From NCBI GenBank assembly GCA_003576705.1, contig QOZS01000038.1, positions 1 to 58,386 on the forward strand: 58,386 bases of DNA. Reading direction: 5' to 3'. This document shows positions 50,860 through 58,386 of this stretch, one piece after another. The notes below the pieces were generated by a model. It was not told the origin of the DNA and ran no database searches. It saw only the letters and a program-made list of their open reading frames with translations. Position numbers and translations under genes: made by a program. Position 1 is the first letter of the stretch. The number at the start of each line of letters is the position of its first letter. Origin of the DNA: Desertibaculum subflavum (GTDB lineage Bacteria; Pseudomonadota; Alphaproteobacteria; Ferrovibrionales; Ferrovibrionaceae).

Positions 50860-52815
50860 TCAAGCGGAAAGACGCGGCTGGCGCGGGATCACCCGCGCGG
50901 CAGGGAAGCGGACGGTAGCGGTGGTCCCTTCGCCGGGAGCGCTGGTCAGCTCGAGCGTGGCGTCGTGCAACTCGGCAAGGCGCTTGCAGAGCGGCAGGCC
51001 GAGGCCGGTGCCCTCGAAGCGCCGGCTCAGCGAGCTCTCGATCTGGGCGAACGGCTCCATGGCGCGGGGAATGTCCTCCGGCCGCATGCCGATTCCGGTA
51101 TCGGTGATGGCGATCGTCAATGCGCTGTTCGGAGCGATCGCGGCCGCCAGCGTGACGGATCCGCCTTCGGGCGTGAACTTGATGGCGTTGGAAAGCAGGT
51201 TGATGAGTATCTGCTTCAAGGCCCGTGCGTCGGCGCGGAGGGAGGGAAGTGCGGGTGGCACCGCGCTCGTCAGCTTGACGCCGGCCTCGGCGGCACGCCC
51301 CTGAACCAGTCGGATGCTGCTGTCGATCAGGCGGCCGAGGTCGACCGCCTCGTCGGACAAATCGAGCTTGCCGGCTTCGATCTTCGACAGGTCGAGGATG
51401 TCGTTGATGATGTCGAGCAGGTGCGTCCCGCTGGTGTGAATGTCGCGCGCGTAGCTGACATAGCGCGGGCCGACCGTGCCGAAGGCCTCGCGCATGATCA
51501 GCTCCGAGAAGCCGATCACGGCATTGAGCGGCGTGCGAAGCTCATGGCTCATGGTGGCGAGGAATTCGCTCTTGGCGCGGCTCATCTGCTCCGCCGACTC
51601 TTTCGCCTCGCGCAGTATCGCCTCGGCGCTCATCCGGTCGGTGACGTCCTGCACCAGCGAGGCACCGCCGATGACGCCGCCCTGTTCGTCCACGATCGGA
51701 GTGTTGTACCAGTCGCAGATCAGCTGCCGACCGTCCTTCGCAATGTTCCGGTTGGTCGCGCGCCGGCCGCCCTGGCCGGCCAGCATGCGCATCAGCCCCT
51801 GCGTGACCTTGCTGCGCGAGCTTTCCGGGACCAGAAGCTCCGGCCCGTTGCGCCCGATCACCTCCCAGGGCTCGTAGCCGAAGATCTTCTGGGCCGCCCG
51901 ATTCCATGCCGTGATGCGGGCGTCGGCATCCCACTCGATCACGCCGACCGGCGTGTTCTCGATGTGCAGGGCCAGCCGCTGCTCCGAGCGGCGCAGCTCC
52001 TCTTCGCGCCGCTTTTTCTCGCCAATATCGCGACCGATGCCGCGATAGCCCAGGAAGCGGCCTGTCCCATCGAAGATCGGCTTGCCGCTCGAGCTGATCC
52101 AGCGCTTCGCGCCGGTGGGCAGATGCACTTCCAGCTCGAAGTCGCGGAAAGGCCGGCGGGCATCCAGATCGGCCTGATGCCGCGCCCACTCTCCGGAATC
52201 CTTGGGCGGCTTTCCGATCTCGTCCCGGCGTTTGCCGATAAACCACTCGGCCGGCACCCCGACCACCGACTGGGCTTGATCGCTCATGAAGGAGAAGCGC
52301 AAGTCCGCGTCCATCTCCCAGACCCAGTCGGTCGATACGTCGACGAAATCGGCGAACCGCGCGCGGCTCTCGCGCGTTTCGGTCTCGGCGCGAACGCGCT
52401 CGGTGATGTCGTCAGCGATGGTCACGTAGCCAAGGCCGTCGAGGCGATAGCGCCGCACGTCGACGATCCGTCCGTTGGCCAGCTGCAGTTCCTGCCGGTT
52501 GGGCAGAGTGGCCCATGCCGTCGCGAACTCGCGCTCCACGATGTCGTCGACAGCGCCGGGACCGAAATCTCCTTGCTCGGCCTGCCAGCGCAAGATGTCG
52601 CGGATGCCGGTGCCGACCTGGGCAAGATGGTCCGGCACGCTGCGCATCTCCGCGTAGCGGCGGTTCCAACTGATCAGCTGATAATTCAGATCCAGGATGC
52701 AGATCGCCTCACCCATTGCCTCGAATGTCGCTTCGAGCAATGCGTTCCGGGCAGCAAGCTCGCGCACCTTCGCTTCGGGATCGCTCATGGGACGCGGATC
52801 TTTCTCCATCCTCAT
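50860..52815 (-). CDS. PAS-domain sensor histidine kinase
   Basis: A 651-residue soluble sensor kinase with no membrane segment. Three PAS domains lie at about residues 25-140, 155-270 and 275-395. A HisKA domain holds the phospho-acceptor H424 (TMSHELRTPLNAVIG), and a HATPase domain shows the N box NLLSNAIKFTPEGG, G1 DTGIGM and G2 GTGLGLPL. The first PAS resembles the fold common at the N-terminus of alphaproteobacterial kinases. No response regulator gene is in the window, so its partner is encoded elsewhere. It is convergent with the peptide transporter. Confidence 0.94.
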   Translation of the reverse strand: MRMEKDPRPMSDPEAKVRELAARNALLEATFEAMGEAICILDLNYQLISWNRRYAEMRSVPDHLAQVGTGIRDILRWQAEQGDFGPGAVDDIVEREFATAWATLPNRQELQLANGRIVDVRRYRLDGLGYVTIADDITERVRAETETRESRARFADFVDVSTDWVWEMDADLRFSFMSDQAQSVVGVPAEWFIGKRRDEIGKPPKDSGEWARHQADLDARRPFRDFELEVHLPTGAKRWISSSGKPIFDGTGRFLGYRGIGRDIGEKKRREEELRRSEQRLALHIENTPVGVIEWDADARITAWNRAAQKIFGYEPWEVIGRNGPELLVPESSRSKVTQGLMRMLAGQGGRRATNRNIAKDGRQLICDWYNTPIVDEQGGVIGGASLVQDVTDRMSAEAILREAKESAEQMSRAKSEFLATMSHELRTPLNAVIGFSELIMREAFGTVGPRYVSYARDIHTSGTHLLDIINDILDLSKIEAGKLDLSDEAVDLGRLIDSSIRLVQGRAAEAGVKLTSAVPPALPSLRADARALKQILINLLSNAIKFTPEGGSVTLAAAIAPNSALTIAITDTGIGMRPEDIPRAMEPFAQIESSLSRRFEGTGLGLPLCKRLAELHDATLELTSAPGEGTTATVRFPAARVIPRQPRLSA

Positions 52816-52986
52816 GGGCGGGAATGTGATGCTCGCAACGTGACCGCAAGCCTCACGTTGCGCTGCCTTCGGCCGCCGCCGGCTGGCAATCTCCTATTAC
52901 AAAGTTAACATTGGTTTGCGAAGGCAGGATTGCCCCCCGGATGGAATTGGGAGGCGCCACCCGCTAGGCAGGAGCCGGAATCTGCA

Positions 52987-53799
52987 ATGTCGAGTTCATC
53001 GATGCGCCCGCTCACCGATATTCCACCCGATTTACGGCTTCGCGTTCGCTATGTCCTGACCGATATCGACGACACCATGACCGATCACGGCCGCCTCGGC
53101 GCCAAGGCTTATGCCGCGATGGAAGCCTTGGAGGAGGCCGGGCTCAAGGTAATTCCGGTGACCGGCCGGCCGGCAGGTTGGTGCGACATGATCGCCCGGT
53201 TCTGGCCGGTCGATGCCGTGATCGGCGAGAACGGCGCCTTCTGGTTCCGATACGATCGCGATGCACGACGGATGTCGCGGCATTATGTGCTCACCCCGGC
53301 TGAGCGCCGTCGCCATCGCGGGCGGCTCGAAGCGTTGTCGGCGAAGATCCTGGGCGACGTGCCGGGCGCTGCCGTGGCTGCGGACCAGGCCTATCGCGAG
53401 GCCGACCTGGCGATCGATTTCTGCGAAGACGTGGCGCCGCTCGATCGGCCGGATGTCCTTCGCATCGTGGAGCTGTTCGAAGCTGCCGGCGCCCACGCCA
53501 AGGTGAGCTCGATCCACGTGAACGGTTGGTTCGGCGAATTCGACAAGCTCAGCACGGCCCGGTCGCTGTTCCGCGACCACTATGGGCTGGACGATGCTGG
53601 CATGCGGAGCGCTGCTGCCTATGTCGGCGATTCACCGAACGACGCGCCGCTGTTCGGCTTCCTGCCGCTTTCCGTCGGCGTGGCGAACGTGCGCGATTTC
53701 GTCGGCATGCTGCCGGCCGAGCCGGCCTATGTCACCCCGTCCCGCGGCGGCGCGGGGTTCGCGGAGCTCGCGGCGATGCTGATCGAGGCTACCAGGTAA
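52987..53799 (+). CDS. HAD-IIB family phosphatase
   Basis: A 270-residue haloacid-dehalogenase phosphatase with a Cof-type (C2B) cap. Motif I is D26-I-D28 (LTDIDDTMTDHG), motif II lies in VIPVTGRPAGW and motif IV is GDSPNDAPLFG. Members act on sugar phosphates or similar metabolites, including mannosyl-3-phosphoglycerate and sucrose phosphate. The ATG at 52987 fits an upstream AGGAGCC site; an earlier in-frame ATG adds a non-conserved stretch. Its 3' end overlaps the convergent HAD-IIA gene by 11 nt. Confidence 0.9.
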   Translation: MSSSSMRPLTDIPPDLRLRVRYVLTDIDDTMTDHGRLGAKAYAAMEALEEAGLKVIPVTGRPAGWCDMIARFWPVDAVIGENGAFWFRYDRDARRMSRHYVLTPAERRRHRGRLEALSAKILGDVPGAAVAADQAYREADLAIDFCEDVAPLDRPDVLRIVELFEAAGAHAKVSSIHVNGWFGEFDKLSTARSLFRDHYGLDDAGMRSAAAYVGDSPNDAPLFGFLPLSVGVANVRDFVGMLPAEPAYVTPSRGGAGFAELAAMLIEATR

Positions 53800-54661
53800 G
53801 CAGCGCTGTCACGTAGTGTGGCCAGGCGTTCCAACGCGTCGCCTCCGCCTCGATCAGGGCCGGCGGCGGGCGCTCGCCACGGCCAAGGCGCCAATGGCTG
53901 CCATGCAGGCCGCCGGCGACGAACAGGCTGGCGATGCCGAAGCGGCTCGCGCCTTGGATGTCGGTGCGAAAGCTGTCGCCGACCGCGAGCAGCCGCGCTG
54001 CCGGGAGCCCGAGCCGGTCGACGCTCGCGCGATAGGCCGAGGCGTCCGGCTTGCCGAACCAGTGCACTTGGCCGCCCATCGATTCGTAAAGCGCTGCAAT
54101 GGCGCCGGCGCAAGGCACCTCATCGGTGCCGCGCATTACGCTGAGATCGGGATTGGCGCAGACCAGCGGCAATCGGCGCCGAAGCGCGGCATCGAGCAGA
54201 GCGCGATAGTCGTCGGCGGTCTCCCGCTCATCGTCATGCAGGCCGGTGACCAGCAGCAGATCGGCCGTCTGAACGTCGTCGATCAGCCGGACGTCCAGGC
54301 CGTCGATCAGGCCATGATCGCGCTCCGGTCCGATCCGCAGGCATTTGGCATTGCGGCCTCCGGGCTCGCCTCGCAGCAACGCCGCATGAACGAGATCGCC
54401 GGAAGTGAGAACTCCGTCATAGGCGTCGCGTGGCACGCCGATCTTGTCCAGGAACACGGCGACCGCATCGGAGCGGCGCGGCGCATTCGACAACAGCAGG
54501 ATCGGCCGTGCCGACCGCTTGATGGCGGCCATCGCGGTGAGGGCACCGGGATATGGCGCCTTGCCGTCGTGCACCACGCCCCACAGATCGAAGATGAAGC
54601 CATCGAACCGCTCGGCGATCTCGGCCAGATGGTCGATGAAGCGGAACGAAGTCAGGGTCAA
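53789..54661 (-). CDS. HAD-IIA family hydrolase (TIGR01459-like)
   Basis: A 290-residue NagD-related phosphatase. Motif I reads D25-LWGVVHDG, with Trp in place of the second aspartate, as is typical of the alphaproteobacterial TIGR01459 group. GKPDASAY and GDSFRTDIQGA (motif IV) complete the site. The start is probably the TTG at 54661, overlapping the EAL gene stop by 4 nt (TTGA); a CTG two codons later is an alternative and there is no early ATG. Coupling to the EAL protein suggests a linked role. Confidence 0.85.
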   Translation of the reverse strand: MTLTSFRFIDHLAEIAERFDGFIFDLWGVVHDGKAPYPGALTAMAAIKRSARPILLLSNAPRRSDAVAVFLDKIGVPRDAYDGVLTSGDLVHAALLRGEPGGRNAKCLRIGPERDHGLIDGLDVRLIDDVQTADLLLVTGLHDDERETADDYRALLDAALRRRLPLVCANPDLSVMRGTDEVPCAGAIAALYESMGGQVHWFGKPDASAYRASVDRLGLPAARLLAVGDSFRTDIQGASRFGIASLFVAGGLHGSHWRLGRGERPPPALIEAEATRWNAWPHYVTALLTW

Positions 54662-55860
54662 CTCTCCTCGCGGCTCCGCCGCGGCTCGCCGAAGACCCAA
54701 CCCTGTCCGAAATCGGGGCGCAGGTCGAGCATGTCGGCGACCTGCGCTTCGGTCTCGACCTTTTCCGCGACGAGGTCGACGCCGTTTCGGTCGAGACCCG
54801 TGCGGAGCGCACGCAGCTCCGTCCCTCCCGGTCCGGCCTTCAATAGCAGCGGTGCGTCGATCTTGACGAACCTCACGCCGTGTCCGGCCAGCCAGTCGAT
54901 GTCGAGATCCAGCCGGCCGACCCGATCGATGGAGAAGCGGTAGCGGCGTTCGGCCAGATCGAGCAGAACCGCCCGTGCGGCCGGCGAGCCCGCCTGGAAG
55001 TCCGCCAGCGGAAACTCGAACACGATGTGGTCGGCGAGCTCCGGATTCTGGTCCAGGAAATCGAGGAAGGATTCGACGAACGTGCCATCTTCGAGCGTCC
55101 GCATCGTCATGTTGACGAAAAAGCCGACATCGCGGCTGCGGCGACGAACCCGGCGGATGACCTGCACGCAGCGGAACAGAAGGTAGTTGTCGATGGTAGC
55201 GAGAAGGCCGGCCGATTCCGCCATGGCGAGGTAGCGATCCGGGCTGAGGACCGTTCCGACCTCGGTTCGTATCCGCGAGAAGCATTCGTAGAAGCGCGTC
55301 CGGCGTTGCGGCAGGCTGACCACCGGCTGCAAGTAGAGATCGACGCGGTTCTCCTCGATCGCCGTGCGCAGCTGCTCGAGTGTCGTCGTCCCGGTTGCAT
55401 CCCGCTGTGTCGGCTGCCCCGCGGGAAGTGCGATCGCGGCGCCGGCGGGCGTCGCGGCGCGGCCGTCCATGCGCTGGGCGAATTGTGTGAGCAGCGATTT
55501 CAGCAGCTGCATCTCGTCGGTGCCCGACGCCGGCACATTGGCGTCCCGCCGCAGGGCGGCGATCTCCTCGCGGGCCAGCTCGAGTTCGCTTCGCCTCTCG
55601 ATTTCGCTGCGGCGCAATTCGGCAAGATCGCTCATGAGCGAAACGATGGCGACCCGCCGTGCCGTCACTTCGTGCAGCAGTGCGAAGAGCAGGAACAGCG
55701 CGGCCGTGGCCACGTATCCGCCGGTCGGATCGGACAGGCCGAGCACCGCCGTGCCAAAATGCGTACCGATCATGGCGGCGAGCAGCGTGTAGCTGAAGAT
55801 CAGGGCGATGTGCACGAAGGGCGACATGCGACGGCGCAGGCGGCGGAGTGAGAGAGCCAC
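54658..55860 (-). CDS. Membrane EAL-domain protein with degenerate site (TipF-like)
   Basis: A 400-residue protein with two membrane helices (about 15-38 and 46-66), a charged coiled-coil region (about 75-115) and an EAL domain (about 150-395). The EAL motif is replaced by ECF (FYECFSRIR), and the DDFG motif reads DRVG (FSIDRVGRLD), losing a metal-binding aspartate, while KIDAPLL, EKVETE and GQGWVFGEP remain. This argues for c-di-GMP binding without hydrolysis. The layout matches Caulobacter TipF, which positions the flagellum. The frame starts at GTG 55860; an ATG 33 nt downstream is an alternative. Confidence 0.88.
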   Translation of the reverse strand: MALSLRRLRRRMSPFVHIALIFSYTLLAAMIGTHFGTAVLGLSDPTGGYVATAALFLLFALLHEVTARRVAIVSLMSDLAELRRSEIERRSELELAREEIAALRRDANVPASGTDEMQLLKSLLTQFAQRMDGRAATPAGAAIALPAGQPTQRDATGTTTLEQLRTAIEENRVDLYLQPVVSLPQRRTRFYECFSRIRTEVGTVLSPDRYLAMAESAGLLATIDNYLLFRCVQVIRRVRRRSRDVGFFVNMTMRTLEDGTFVESFLDFLDQNPELADHIVFEFPLADFQAGSPAARAVLLDLAERRYRFSIDRVGRLDLDIDWLAGHGVRFVKIDAPLLLKAGPGGTELRALRTGLDRNGVDLVAEKVETEAQVADMLDLRPDFGQGWVFGEPRRSREES

Positions 55861-55957
55861 TCTCCCTCGCGCCTGGTTGCGATATGGTTAACCAATTCTA
55901 ATCGCGCAGGTGAGCGCCGCCCGGCGCAACCGGCGCGGGTCTGGGGAGGGGCAGCTG

Positions 55958-58147
55958 ATGGCAGGGCAGCAGACGGGCATGCGGCGCGTGGCGGCGGCAG
56001 AGCGCATGCTGGCGCGGGTGCGACGCATCGAGGACCGTGACGGTGTGACCACGGCGGCACTCGATGCGATCAAGGCGGAGCTGATCGAACTCGCCAGCCA
56101 GGAAGAACTGTTTCCACCCGGACATTTCCCGGTGCGGGCGGGAAGCTTCGGCAGCGTATATCGAATCGCCGAAGATGCCGATGGTCGCTTCGCGCTCTAC
56201 GGTTCGGCAGGCGTGCCGGGCAAGGCGCAGCCGGCGCACAATCACACGACCTGGGCGGTGATCGCCGGCGTGCGCGGCATCGAGCACAATGTGATGTACC
56301 GGCGCACCGACAATCGATCCGTGGCTGGACAGGGCAGCCTCGCCAAGGTCGGCGAGCTGTCGGTGGTGCGCGGCAATGCCGTGGGCTACCTGCCGGACGA
56401 CTTCCATACGATCGAGACACGGGGGGAGGAGGCCTCGCTCCATCTGCATCTCTATGGTCTGAGTCTCGAGCGCCTGCCGGAACGGATCTACTTCCCCGAT
56501 ATCGCCGGCGGCGCCTATTCGGTGTTTCCTGCGCCGCCGCGGATCGCGCCGGCGGTCGTGCCGGCCGCCGAGCTCAAAGCGATGCTCCATGACGGCGACG
56601 AGCTTGCCTTGCTCGACCTGCGCGAGGAGGGCGTATTCGACCGGGGCCATTTGTTTCACGCGGTGCCGATGCCGCTGAGCCGCCTCGAACTCCTGGCCGA
56701 GCGGCTGGTGCCACGCAAATCGGCGCGCATCGTGCTGTGCGATGCCGATGGGGGCGAACTGGTACGGCGCGGTGCGGAGCGGCTGGTCCGCCTCGGGTAT
56801 CGCAACATTCAGGCCCTCGACCGCGGGCTCGAAGGCTGGCGCGACGCGGGCTACGAGATTTTCGCCGGCGTCAACGTGCCGAGCAAGGCATTCGGCGAAT
56901 TCGTCGAGCATCATGACGATACGCCCCGCATCGAGGCGCCGGCGCTGAAGGCGGCGATCGATCGCGGCGATGATGTCGTTGTTCTCGACAGCCGCCCCTA
57001 CGAGGAATTCCACGCCATGAGCATTCCGGGCGGCATTGATTGCCCGGGGGCGGAGCTGGTGCGCCGGGCCTTCGACGTGGTGCGCTCGCCGCGGACGACG
57101 ATCGTCGTGAACTGCGCTGGCCGGACGCGCAGCATCATCGGCGCCCAGTCGCTGATCAATGCCGGTATTCCAAACCGCGTGCTGGCATTGAAGGACGGCA
57201 CGATGGGGTGGCATCTCGCCGGCTTCGACATTGCCCGCGGCGCCGTGGCGCGGGCGCCGGCACCGGGTGCCGTCGGCCTGGCGAAGGCGCAAGTGGCCGC
57301 GGCGGCGGTCGCCCGTCGCTTCGGCGTGTCCTTCATCGGCGAAGACCAGCTGGCGGTTCTGCGGTCGGAAGCGGATCGCCGCTCGCTCTTCCTGCTTGAT
57401 GTGCGGGATCCGGCTGAGTTTGCCGCAGGCCATGTCGCCGGCTCGCGTTCGGCGCCGGGGGGACAGCTGGTACAGGCGACCGATCGCTATGTCGGCACGC
57501 GGGGTGCCCGGTTGGTGCTGATCGACGATGACGGGGTGCGGGCGACGATGACGGCCTCGTGGCTCGTGCAGATGGGCTGGCAGGACGTGTTCGTCCTGAA
57601 GGGCGGGCTGGCGGATCCGGCGCAGCTGCAGCGGGGATCGGAGGCAGCGATGCCACCGTCGCTGGCCTTGCCGAAGGCGCAGTTCGTTGCGGCGCGCGAT
57701 CTTGCTGCGATGCAGGCGGAGCGAAGGGTCACCGTGATCGATCTCGATACGTCGCTGCGCTATCGGGCCGGCCATGTGCCGGGCGCCTGGTTCGCGGTCC
57801 GCTCGCGGCTCGCCGACACGGTGCGCAAGCTGCCGGAGACCGACATCGTGGCCGTGACATCAGGCGACGGCGTGCTGGCGCGGCTCGCCGCGCCGGAGAT
57901 CGCCGCCCTCGTCGGGGCGGACGTGGTCGTGCTCGAAGGCGGCAATCAGGCGTGGCGTGCGGCGGGGTTGCCGATCGAAACCGGATTCACCCGGATGCTC
58001 TGCCGCAACGATGATGCCTGGTATCGCCCGTATGACCATGACGGCAATGTCGAGGCGCATATGCGGGCCTATCTGGCCTGGGAGGTCGACCTCGTGGCGC
58101 AGGTCGAGCGCGACGGCGATGCGGGGTTCCGGCGATTTTCGTCATGA
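55958..58147 (+). CDS. Thiol dioxygenase-like cupin fused to four rhodanese domains
   Basis: A 729-residue cytoplasmic fusion. Residues 1-185 form a cysteine-dioxygenase-type cupin: H94 and H96 (PAHNHTTWAVIAGVRGIEHN) and a third ligand at H164 (ASLHLHLYGLSL), with H150 nearby. Rhodanese domains follow at about 205-305, 325-425, 460-555 and 575-675. Only the second has a canonical loop (NCAGRTR, C386). The first has LCDADGG (C261), the third replaces Cys with Asp (IDDDGVR) and the fourth with Thr/Ser (VTSGDGV). The likely role is oxidation of a small thiol followed by sulfur or sulfinate handling, but this is inferred. The ATG at 55958 follows GGGGAGGGG. Confidence 0.9.
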   Translation: MAGQQTGMRRVAAAERMLARVRRIEDRDGVTTAALDAIKAELIELASQEELFPPGHFPVRAGSFGSVYRIAEDADGRFALYGSAGVPGKAQPAHNHTTWAVIAGVRGIEHNVMYRRTDNRSVAGQGSLAKVGELSVVRGNAVGYLPDDFHTIETRGEEASLHLHLYGLSLERLPERIYFPDIAGGAYSVFPAPPRIAPAVVPAAELKAMLHDGDELALLDLREEGVFDRGHLFHAVPMPLSRLELLAERLVPRKSARIVLCDADGGELVRRGAERLVRLGYRNIQALDRGLEGWRDAGYEIFAGVNVPSKAFGEFVEHHDDTPRIEAPALKAAIDRGDDVVVLDSRPYEEFHAMSIPGGIDCPGAELVRRAFDVVRSPRTTIVVNCAGRTRSIIGAQSLINAGIPNRVLALKDGTMGWHLAGFDIARGAVARAPAPGAVGLAKAQVAAAAVARRFGVSFIGEDQLAVLRSEADRRSLFLLDVRDPAEFAAGHVAGSRSAPGGQLVQATDRYVGTRGARLVLIDDDGVRATMTASWLVQMGWQDVFVLKGGLADPAQLQRGSEAAMPPSLALPKAQFVAARDLAAMQAERRVTVIDLDTSLRYRAGHVPGAWFAVRSRLADTVRKLPETDIVAVTSGDGVLARLAAPEIAALVGADVVVLEGGNQAWRAAGLPIETGFTRMLCRNDDAWYRPYDHDGNVEAHMRAYLAWEVDLVAQVERDGDAGFRRFSS

Positions 58148-58386
58148 AAGCGTCGCGCCCCTTGTCAGGCCCGGGGGACGCGCGTATATACCCGTCACTC
58201 CTGCGGTGACGCTTGTTTGCGGACACGGGATTGCACCCGTGGCCGAGGCGCGCGCGTCGTTTGGAGTTGCTCTTTTACAAGTGAATAGACGGAAGGGGGA
58301 CGTGGCTGGCGGGTCCTGAGTGATGGGATCTGTTGGTTTGCGTTCCTTGAAATGCGATTGCCTGGGTTGGGTTTGGGTATCCTGGA
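58148..58386. other. Gene-free right end of the window
   Basis: No gene is supported here. The sequence holds small inverted repeats (58150-58181, 58194-58210 and 58224-58241) and becomes less GC-rich after 58260. A short frame from ATG 58322 stays open to the edge, but nothing in its 21 codons is recognisable and it may or may not be the start of a gene. Confidence 0.5.
58150..58181 (+). terminator. Weak terminator-like hairpin after the dioxygenase-rhodanese gene
   Basis: GCGTC-gcg-CCCC pairs with GGGG-GACGC around an 11-nt loop, with a 3-nt bulge. It begins 2 nt after the stop codon. No T-tract follows. Confidence 0.35.

Overview
This window looks like chromosome from a high-GC alphaproteobacterium, probably of the Rhodospirillales or a neighbouring order. 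The pointers are the infA-maf-RNase E/G gene order, a three-gene proton-translocating transhydrogenase preceded by an aa3-type cytochrome oxidase subunit IV gene, a TipF-like degenerate EAL protein, and a GC-rich palindromic repeat of a type common in Bradyrhizobium-like genomes. The genus cannot be fixed from the sequence. I see no rRNA, tRNA, CRISPR array, insertion sequence or prophage. Coding density is high and many neighbours overlap by 4 nt (ATGA), so most of the window reads as operons.

Layout. 1-2.6 kb (minus): RNase E/G (cut by the edge), maf, infA and an HpxZ-like NTF2 protein. 2.8-7.6 kb: a small secreted or anchored protein, a metallophosphoesterase with an overlapping small partner, a MATE exporter with a MarR regulator and two matching operators, and an L,D-transpeptidase. 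7.6-12.5 kb (plus): a run of hydrolases (cyclase family, P1-family peptidase, amidase) around an orphan peptide-type binding protein. 12.5-15.4 kb: ModE-like regulator and modABC. 15.4-20.8 kb (minus): a DUF952 protein and a CusAB-type copper/silver efflux system with a small Cys-rich exported protein. 20.8-24.4 kb: a 16-bp tandem-repeat array, a promoter, then subunit IV-pntAA-pntAB-pntB. 24.4-26.7 kb: a Bcr/CflA exporter and a protein of unknown function.

26.8-38.2 kb (plus) is the largest metabolic island: CaiB-type CoA transferase, CitE-type lyase, NIPSNAP protein, MmgE/PrpD protein, MaoC hydratase, acyl-CoA dehydrogenase, second MaoC, second CoA transferase, second CitE-type lyase, and a complete TRAP transporter. 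This is the gene content of itaconate-type C5-dicarboxylate catabolism (activation, hydration, lyase cleavage), with the three core steps present twice. An IclR regulator then overlaps the last TRAP gene and precedes pcaH, pcaG and pcaB (protocatechuate 3,4-cleavage), with a 17-bp perfect palindrome just upstream of pcaH. A methyltransferase follows.

42.6-58.1 kb: a DUF2817 zinc-peptidase-like protein, a CxxC protein of unknown function, a GntR regulator leading a complete Dpp/Opp-type peptide ABC transporter, an orphan three-PAS histidine kinase, two HAD phosphatases, a TipF-like membrane EAL protein with degenerate catalytic residues, and an unusual 729-residue fusion of a thiol-dioxygenase-like cupin with four rhodanese domains, only some of which keep the active cysteine. 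The last 239 bases hold no gene I can support.

The most distinctive items are the dioxygenase-rhodanese fusion, the doubled itaconate-type cluster joined to the protocatechuate genes, and the 16-bp repeat array directly behind the transhydrogenase promoter.
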